From the NCBI GenBank assembly GCA_030049955.1, contig JASIJX010000240.1, positions 1 through 8,939 on the forward strand: DNA of 8,939 bases, read 5' to 3'. The notes below the pieces were generated by a model, which saw only the letters and a list, made by a program, of their open reading frames with translations, did not search any database and was not told the origin of the DNA. Within the stretch, counting starts at the first letter, position 1. Each line of letters opens with the position of its first letter. Made by a program: the position numbers and the translations under genes. Shown here piece by piece: positions 5,587-8,939 of this stretch. The stretch is from Acidobacteriaceae bacterium. GTDB lineage: Bacteria; Acidobacteriota; Terriglobia; Terriglobales; Acidobacteriaceae.

Positions 5587-6054
5587 GTGGCTGAAGACAG
5601 GATTGAAAAGCGGATCGAACTGCGGGCGCCGATTGCGCGCGTGTGGCGGGCGATCAGCGATTATCGCGAGTTTGGCGAGTGGTTTCGCGTGGCGCTGGAG
5701 GGGCCGTTTGAATTGGACAAGACGGTGCGCGGACGGATTCTGCACCCCGGGTTCGAGCATGTGGTGTGGGAGGCGCAGATTGAGGCCATGGAGCCGGAAC
5801 GGTTGTTTGCGTTCACCTGGCCAGTCTTGGCGAACGTGGACAAGGCTGCGTACTCGGCCGATTACACGGGATTGCCGCGGACGCGCGTGGAGTTCCGGCT
5901 AGAGCCGACGGCAACCGGAACGCTGCTGACAATTACGGAGTCAGGCTTTGAAAAACTGCCGGCGGAGCTGCGCGGCGTCGTCTTTCCACGCAATGACGGC
6001 GGCTGGACGCAGCAGATGAAGAACATCGAGAGCTATGTTGGCACGCATGCGTAG
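5587..6054 (+). CDS. SRPBCC / AHSA1-type protein
   Basis: A 155-aa START-like (helix-grip) protein with a hydrophobic ligand cavity; such proteins are often encoded next to an ArsR regulator. It opens with the family pattern EKRIELRAPIARVWRAISDY (residues 7-26), has WFRVALEGPFELDKTVRG in the first half and WEAQIEAMEPERLFAFTW centrally (61-78), then VEFRLEPTATGTLLTITESG (101-120). It ends with the typical helix GGWTQQMKNIESYV. I chose the GTG at 5587 because AGGAGG (5573-5578) lies eight bases upstream. The in-frame ATG at 5557 lies in operator 2, a few bases from the predicted transcript start, with no ribosome site. Its 3' end overlaps the ArsR gene by 20 bases. The ligand is unknown. Confidence 0.85.
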   Translation: MAEDRIEKRIELRAPIARVWRAISDYREFGEWFRVALEGPFELDKTVRGRILHPGFEHVVWEAQIEAMEPERLFAFTWPVLANVDKAAYSADYTGLPRTRVEFRLEPTATGTLLTITESGFEKLPAELRGVVFPRNDGGWTQQMKNIESYVGTHA

Positions 6055-6367
6055 ACGGCCCACGACCGAAGCGGTGTTCGCCGCACTGGGCGACGCCACG
6101 CGGCTGGCACTGGTGTCGCGCCTGGCCGACGGCCAGCCAGCTTCCATCGCCGAACTGACGGCGGGAACGCGGATCACACGGCAGGCGGTGACCAAGCACC
6201 TGCGCGTGCTCGAAGGCGCTGGCCTCGTGCGCGGCGTTCGCTGCGGGCGTGAAAACCGCTTTGCGCTCGACCCGCGACCGCTGGGCGATGTGCAGGAGTA
6301 TGTTGGGCGTGTCTCGCAGGAGTGGGACAGCGCGTTGAGCCGGTTGAAGGCGATGGTGGAGGAGTAG
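6035..6367 (+). CDS. ArsR-family transcriptional repressor
   Basis: A 110-aa winged helix-turn-helix regulator. The core begins TTEAVFAALGDATRLALVSRL (residues 10-30). The recognition helix region is TRITRQAVTKHLRVLEGAGL (45-64), and the wing follows (VRGVRCGRENRFALDPRPL, 65-83). It lacks the ELCVCDL-type metal site of arsenic-sensing ArsR and has only one cysteine (Cys70), so metal sensing is unlikely. The ATG at 6035 overlaps the SRPBCC gene by 20 bases; ATG 6047 is the alternative. Neither has a good ribosome site, so translational coupling is likely. It most likely binds the twin inverted repeats at 5502-5565. The inducer is unknown; the SRPBCC protein may bind the same or a related compound. 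Confidence 0.88.
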   Translation: MLARMRRRPTTEAVFAALGDATRLALVSRLADGQPASIAELTAGTRITRQAVTKHLRVLEGAGLVRGVRCGRENRFALDPRPLGDVQEYVGRVSQEWDSALSRLKAMVEE

Positions 6368-6372
6368 GCATT

Positions 6373-7320
6373 ATGAGTAGAACGCCGGATTCGCCACTGG
6401 CGTGCGTTCGCGTGCTGGATGGCGCCATGGCTACTGAGCTCGAAGCCCGCGGCGCGTGTATTGACGGGCCGCTGTGGTCGGCGCACGTGCTCGAGGAGGC
6501 GCCGGAGAAGATCGCGGCTGTTCATCGCGCGTATGTTGAGGCGGGCGCCGACTGCATTGAGACGGCCAGCTATCAGGTTTCGCGGATGGGTTACGCGGAG
6601 TGCGGCATGGCTGCGGCGCGCGCCGATGCGGCGCTGCTCAGGTCGGTAGAGCTGGCGCGCAAAGCGGCGGAGGAGTTTGCCGGCCGGAGCATTGCCGTTG
6701 CGGCTTCGCTTGGACCCTTCGGCGCGGCGCTGCATAACGGCGCCGAATATACGGGCGATTACGCCTGCTCGTTTGCCGAGTTAGTGCGGTTCCATCGTGA
6801 GCGGATTGCGGTACTGGCGGCGACGCGCGGCGCCGAGCGGCCGGACGTGCTGGCGTTCGAGACCTTGCCCTCGCTTGAAGAGGCGCGCGCGCTGGGCGAG
6901 GCTTTAGAAGATTGGCCAGAGCTGCGGGCATGGTTTTCCTTTACCTGCCGCGATGACCGCCACGTGGCGCATGGCGAGCGGCTGACCGATTGCGCGGCTG
7001 TTGTCGCGGGGCTGCCGCAGACAGTGGCGATTGGCGTGAACTGCACGAGGCCTGCGCTGGTGGGCAAGCTCATCGGCGAGTTGCGCAAGGCTTCCGACTG
7101 GCCGGTGATCGTCTATCCCAACTCCGGCGAGGGGTGGGACGCGGCGCGGCGGTCATGGACGGAGGCAGGGACGGAAACGCGCGACGCGGCGGCGTTCGGG
7201 CGGATGGCTGAGGAATGGTATCGCGCAGGCGCTCAGATGGTGGGCGGATGCTGCCGGACGGGACCGGAGCACATTGCGGCGGTAAAGCGAGCGGCTAAAG
7301 CCTTTTCGGAATTGGTGTAG
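6373..7320 (+). CDS. mmuM: Homocysteine S-methyltransferase
   Basis: A zinc-dependent enzyme that transfers a methyl group, in this family typically from S-methylmethionine, to homocysteine to give methionine. At 315 aa it matches MmuM length. Visible motifs are VLDGAMATELEARG (residues 14-27), GADCIETASYQVSRMGY (58-74), AASLGPFGAALHNGAEYTGDY (110-130, broken by variable residues in the family), AFETLPSLEEAR (161-172), and the zinc ligands Cys224 (IGVNC) and Cys293-Cys294 (VGGCCRT). The ATG at 6373 is chosen because AGGAG (6360-6364) lies eight bases upstream; a longer frame upstream overlaps ArsR. It starts five bases after the ArsR stop, so it belongs to the same operon. SAM as methyl donor is also possible. 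Confidence 0.92.
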   Translation: MSRTPDSPLACVRVLDGAMATELEARGACIDGPLWSAHVLEEAPEKIAAVHRAYVEAGADCIETASYQVSRMGYAECGMAAARADAALLRSVELARKAAEEFAGRSIAVAASLGPFGAALHNGAEYTGDYACSFAELVRFHRERIAVLAATRGAERPDVLAFETLPSLEEARALGEALEDWPELRAWFSFTCRDDRHVAHGERLTDCAAVVAGLPQTVAIGVNCTRPALVGKLIGELRKASDWPVIVYPNSGEGWDAARRSWTEAGTETRDAAAFGRMAEEWYRAGAQMVGGCCRTGPEHIAAVKRAAKAFSELV

Positions 7321-7339
7321 ACCGGAGGCACGCGCTCAA

Positions 7340-7366
7340 GTGGCTTTTTCCTCAAGAAAAAGCCAC
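7340..7366. terminator. Hairpin between convergent genes, probable bidirectional terminator
   Basis: GTGGCTTTTTC (7340-7350) pairs perfectly with GAAAAAGCCAC (7356-7366) around a 5-base loop, 20 bases after the mmuM stop. There is no separate U-run on either strand, though the stem itself contains T5/A5. On the minus strand a T5 run (plus 7381-7385, AAAAA) lies nearer the MerR-TPR gene, after a weaker hairpin at 7391-7409. Confidence 0.55.
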
Positions 7367-7409
7367 CCCTCACCGCCCTCAAAAAGTCTACGAGTATTCC
7401 GAAAATGCT

Positions 7410-8408
7410 CTAAAGCACAGTAAGGCTGGCGGCGGATTTGCGCGGCGGAATGAAGTGCCCGGCGCGCGATGCGATGGACAGCTTTTCGTGGCTGAGGATG
7501 GCGCGGATCTGATGCCGGGCGTGCTCCGACCATGGGCCGAAGCTGTCGATCTTTACATAGGCCTGCCAGTGGCGCAGCGCGGCGCGGGGTTGGTGCAGGC
7601 GTTCGTAGGCCAGAGCCAGGTTGTAATGCGCGTCAGCATAGCGGGGCACAAGCGCGATGGCTTTGCAGTAGGCGGCGATGGATTCGTCAAGCCGCTCAAG
7701 CTCGTCGAGCACGTTGCCCAGGTCGAAATACGCCAGCACGTAATTGGGATCGGCGTCAGTGGCGCGGCGGTAATACTCCTCGGCCTGTGTGAACTCGCGC
7801 AGATGAAAGTGCAGCGTGCCGAGATTGATGCAGGCCGGCGCGTAATTGGGATCGAGGCCGATAATCTCGCGGTAGAGAGCGATGGCGCGCTGCTTGTCGC
7901 CGGATTCCTCGGCTTGCACGGCGCACTCGAAAAGGTCTGCAATGCCGCGCTGCGCCTGCTGGCCGCGCCGGCGCAGCGGAGCAGGCTCACACGCTGCGGA
8001 GGGCCGGTCGAGCTGGTCTTCTCCGAGATGCTCTACGCTTTCAAAATCAAATAACAGTTGGCGGCGGATGGGATCGACCATGGCGCCGTGATGCCGGAAC
8101 GCCAGCCGCGTGCCGGTGCGGACGACGCGTGCTTCAAGCAGCGGGTTGGCCATGCCGGCCACGGCCTTCATGGCCAGGATGGAATCGCGGATGGAGGCAG
8201 CGGGAACGGCGTTCTCGCGCAGCAGGCGGAGTGTGCGCAACTGGCCAAGGTCCCGGAAGCTGTAGCTCTGTTGTTGGGGAATTAACCCGGCGCGCTCCCA
8301 GCCCAGCAACTGGCGGGAACTGATTTCGAGGATTCGCAACACATCGCGACGGCTGTAACTGCCCACCCCAAACGCCCCCATAGGTTCTCTATCCGGCCTC
8401 TCGTTCAT
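7410..8408 (-). CDS. MerR-like HTH fused to tetratricopeptide repeats
   Basis: A two-domain protein of about 332 aa. Residues 17-80 form a MerR-like helix-turn-helix (YSRRDVLRILEISSRQLLGW, then ERAGLIPQQQSYSFRDLGQL, then RTLRLLRENAVPAASIRDSI). A linker region (81-150) follows. About four TPRs cover 155-290, for example AIALYREIIGLDPNYAPACI, AEEYYRRATDADPNYVLAYF and SIAAYCKAIALVPRYADAHY. The helix-turn-helix should bind DNA and the TPRs mediate protein contacts; no effector or target is evident. I use the ATG at 8408; ATG 8381 is possible, and neither has a clear ribosome site. The frame stays open further upstream, but that part translates tRNA sequence and is not protein. The gene is convergent with mmuM. 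Confidence 0.8.
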   Translation of the reverse strand: MNERPDREPMGAFGVGSYSRRDVLRILEISSRQLLGWERAGLIPQQQSYSFRDLGQLRTLRLLRENAVPAASIRDSILAMKAVAGMANPLLEARVVRTGTRLAFRHHGAMVDPIRRQLLFDFESVEHLGEDQLDRPSAACEPAPLRRRGQQAQRGIADLFECAVQAEESGDKQRAIALYREIIGLDPNYAPACINLGTLHFHLREFTQAEEYYRRATDADPNYVLAYFDLGNVLDELERLDESIAAYCKAIALVPRYADAHYNLALAYERLHQPRAALRHWQAYVKIDSFGPWSEHARHQIRAILSHEKLSIASRAGHFIPPRKSAASLTVL

Positions 8409-8483
8409 CGAGGGGAGATACGCTCTGGTGCGATTATGCCAAGAGTGTACGTGGATAAGAGGGCAGCAATTCAACCAGGCAAG

Positions 8484-8514
8484 AAAAAAATCGTGGATAA
8501 CCGGTGCACGATTT
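8484..8514 (-). terminator. Rho-independent terminator of the tRNA-Thr gene
   Basis: On the minus strand AAATCGTG (plus 8514-8507) pairs perfectly with CACGATTT (plus 8495-8488) around an 11-base loop, followed by a T-run (plus A-run 8484-8490). It lies about 35 bases after the CCA of the tRNA remnant, so it is most likely that gene's original terminator and native chromosome. It also separates the tRNA from the MerR-TPR gene. Confidence 0.7.
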
Positions 8515-8548
8515 GATTCGTCTGGAGGGAAGTTGCGGACGGACAGGA

Positions 8549-8596
8549 TGGAGCCGACGATCGGACTTGAACCGATGACCTGCTGATTACGAATCA
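8549..8596 (-). pseudogene. 3' half of tRNA-Thr(CGU): integration attachment site
   Basis: Read on the minus strand, this carries in order an intact 7-base anticodon loop TTCGTAA (anticodon CGT, plus 8589-8591), stem TCAGC, variable loop AGGTC, T stem/loop ATCGG-TTCAAGT-CCGAT (plus 8576-8560), acceptor 3' strand CGTCGGC, discriminator T and an encoded CCA (plus 8551-8549). The 5' acceptor strand (GCCGACG) and D arm are absent. The anticodon stem partner fails after three pairs, so tRNA identity ends at 8596. A tRNA cut at the anticodon stem beside an integrase gene is the classic attachment-site remnant; the intact tRNA should be at the element's far end. Confidence 0.85.
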
Positions 8597-8725
8597 ATCC
8601 ACCTACAAATCATACAGGAATTCATTATAACCGACTTACGTGATATACTCCTTATAATCAATGGCTTAAATCTTGTCAGGAACAGACAGCCGATGACAGA
8701 AAATGCCACAAACGCGCGTTAGATA

Positions 8726-8745
8726 CGGACACAGTGCGGACACAG
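8726..8745. repeat. CGGACACAG direct repeat upstream of the integrase
   Basis: CGGACACAG occurs at 8726-8734 and 8737-8745, an 11-base period (about one helical turn), directly before the integrase start. Such short phased repeats near an attachment site can be arm-type integrase binding sites. That role is inferred only. Confidence 0.4.
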
Positions 8746-8752
8746 GAGCGCC

Positions 8753-8939
8753 ATGGCCGAGCGAATATCTCAGAAGTTGATCTCCAAACTTATTCCGCCG
8801 CCGACCGGAAACTCGATTGAATATGACGATGTGATTCCGGGGTTCGGTGTTCGGATCACAGCGGCTGGAGTGGTTGCTTTCATCCTGAACTATCGTATTC
8901 ATGGCCGGGAGCGCCGGTATACCATCGGTCGATACCCAG
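8753..8939 (+). CDS. Tyrosine-type site-specific integrase, N-terminal fragment (runs off the right edge)
   Basis: The first 62 residues of an integrase that recombines the element with the host tRNA gene. The visible part is the N-terminal arm-binding domain of the P4-like/DUF4102 integrases: LISKLIPPPTGNSIEYDDV, PGFGVRITAAGVVAFILNYR and IHGRERRYTIGRYP match the family pattern of a Gly-rich strand, a hydrophobic strand and the RRYTIGRYP turn. The core-binding and catalytic domains (R-H-R-Y) lie outside the window, so activity cannot be judged. The ATG at 8753 has AGGAG (8744-8748) four bases upstream, a short spacing. Transcription runs away from the attachment remnant, into the element. Confidence 0.85.
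   Translation, partial: MAERISQKLISKLIPPPTGNSIEYDDVIPGFGVRITAAGVVAFILNYRIHGRERRYTIGRYP

Larger units (their letters stand above)
8549..8939. mobile_element. Left end of an integrated genetic element (partial)
   Basis: The attachment-site remnant (8549-8596) is followed by about 150 bases of more AT-rich, gene-free sequence and then a tyrosine integrase that runs off the window. Together they mark one boundary of an integrative element such as a prophage or genomic island. Its cargo and right end are outside the window, so its type cannot be told. Confidence 0.75.

Noticed and set aside
5941..6735. 264-codon minus-strand frame opposite ArsR and mmuM
   Set aside because: It is antisense to clear family members and Arg-rich, a typical shadow of GC-rich genes.
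7455..8054. 199-codon plus-strand frame opposite the TPR region
   Set aside because: It mirrors the TPR repeats on the other strand and has no ribosome site or family pattern.
8409..8597. 63-residue N-terminal extension of the MerR-TPR protein
   Set aside because: It translates the tRNA fragment (residues NQQVIGSSPIVGS) and the tRNA terminator, a well-known artefact of reading through tRNA genes.
8549..8624. Complete tRNA-Thr gene
   Set aside because: The acceptor 5' strand, D arm and most of the 5' anticodon stem are absent, so only the 3' half is present.
8644..8658. TATACT and TATAAT as the integrase promoter
   Set aside because: Both resemble -10 elements, but no acceptable -35 lies at 16-18 bases, and the start codon is about 100 bases away.
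8666..8902. 78-codon minus-strand frame at the right edge
   Set aside because: It is antisense to the integrase, which matches a known family.

Overview
The window looks like a GC-rich bacterial chromosome. Protein character and gene pairings (ArsR with an SRPBCC partner, a MerR-like helix-turn-helix fused to TPRs, a lone CcmC with a CcmD-like partner) fit Acidobacteriota (Terriglobia) best. That placement is inferred from style, not from a marker gene. The left part is ordinary chromosome and the last ~350 bases are the edge of an integrated mobile element.

Layout, left to right. (1) 1-238 holds no gene but has a strong sigma70-type promoter pointing right and several hairpins; it could encode a small RNA. 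(2) Minus strand: a brnT-brnA toxin-antitoxin operon (2136 to 1563) sits directly upstream of hisS (histidyl-tRNA synthetase, 1537 to 239). The brnT promoter is clear and carries a perfect 16-bp palindrome over its -10, and the message appears leaderless. (3) Plus strand: a small zinc-ribbon membrane protein (2290-2679). (4) Minus strand: an MDR-family NADPH:quinone-type oxidoreductase (3702 to 2794). (5) Plus strand: ccmC and a small CcmD-like membrane protein (3925-4925), for haem handling in cytochrome c maturation. (6) A gene-poor stretch, 4926-5586, with tandem and dispersed repeats, a possible pseudoknot, an AT-rich tract and a REP-like hairpin. It ends in a well-defined regulated promoter. 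(7) Plus-strand operon: SRPBCC/AHSA1 protein, ArsR repressor, homocysteine S-methyltransferase (mmuM), 5587-7320. (8) A long hairpin between convergent genes, then a minus-strand MerR-HTH/TPR fusion gene (8408 to 7410). (9) The terminator and 3' half of a tRNA-Thr(CGU) gene on the minus strand, followed by the start of a tyrosine integrase (8753 to the right edge). Together these mark an attachment site and one end of an integrated element.

How the parts work together. Two circuits can be read from the DNA. BrnA, probably with BrnT, should repress its own promoter at the palindrome covering the -10. The ArsR protein should repress its operon through two related inverted repeats, one covering the -35 and one covering the transcription start, with an extended -10 between them. 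The element entered a tRNA-Thr gene: the sequence matches a tRNA from its CCA end back to the anticodon stem, then diverges. The missing 5' half should lie beyond the right edge, at the far end of the element. No CRISPR array, rRNA, complete tRNA or transposase is visible.
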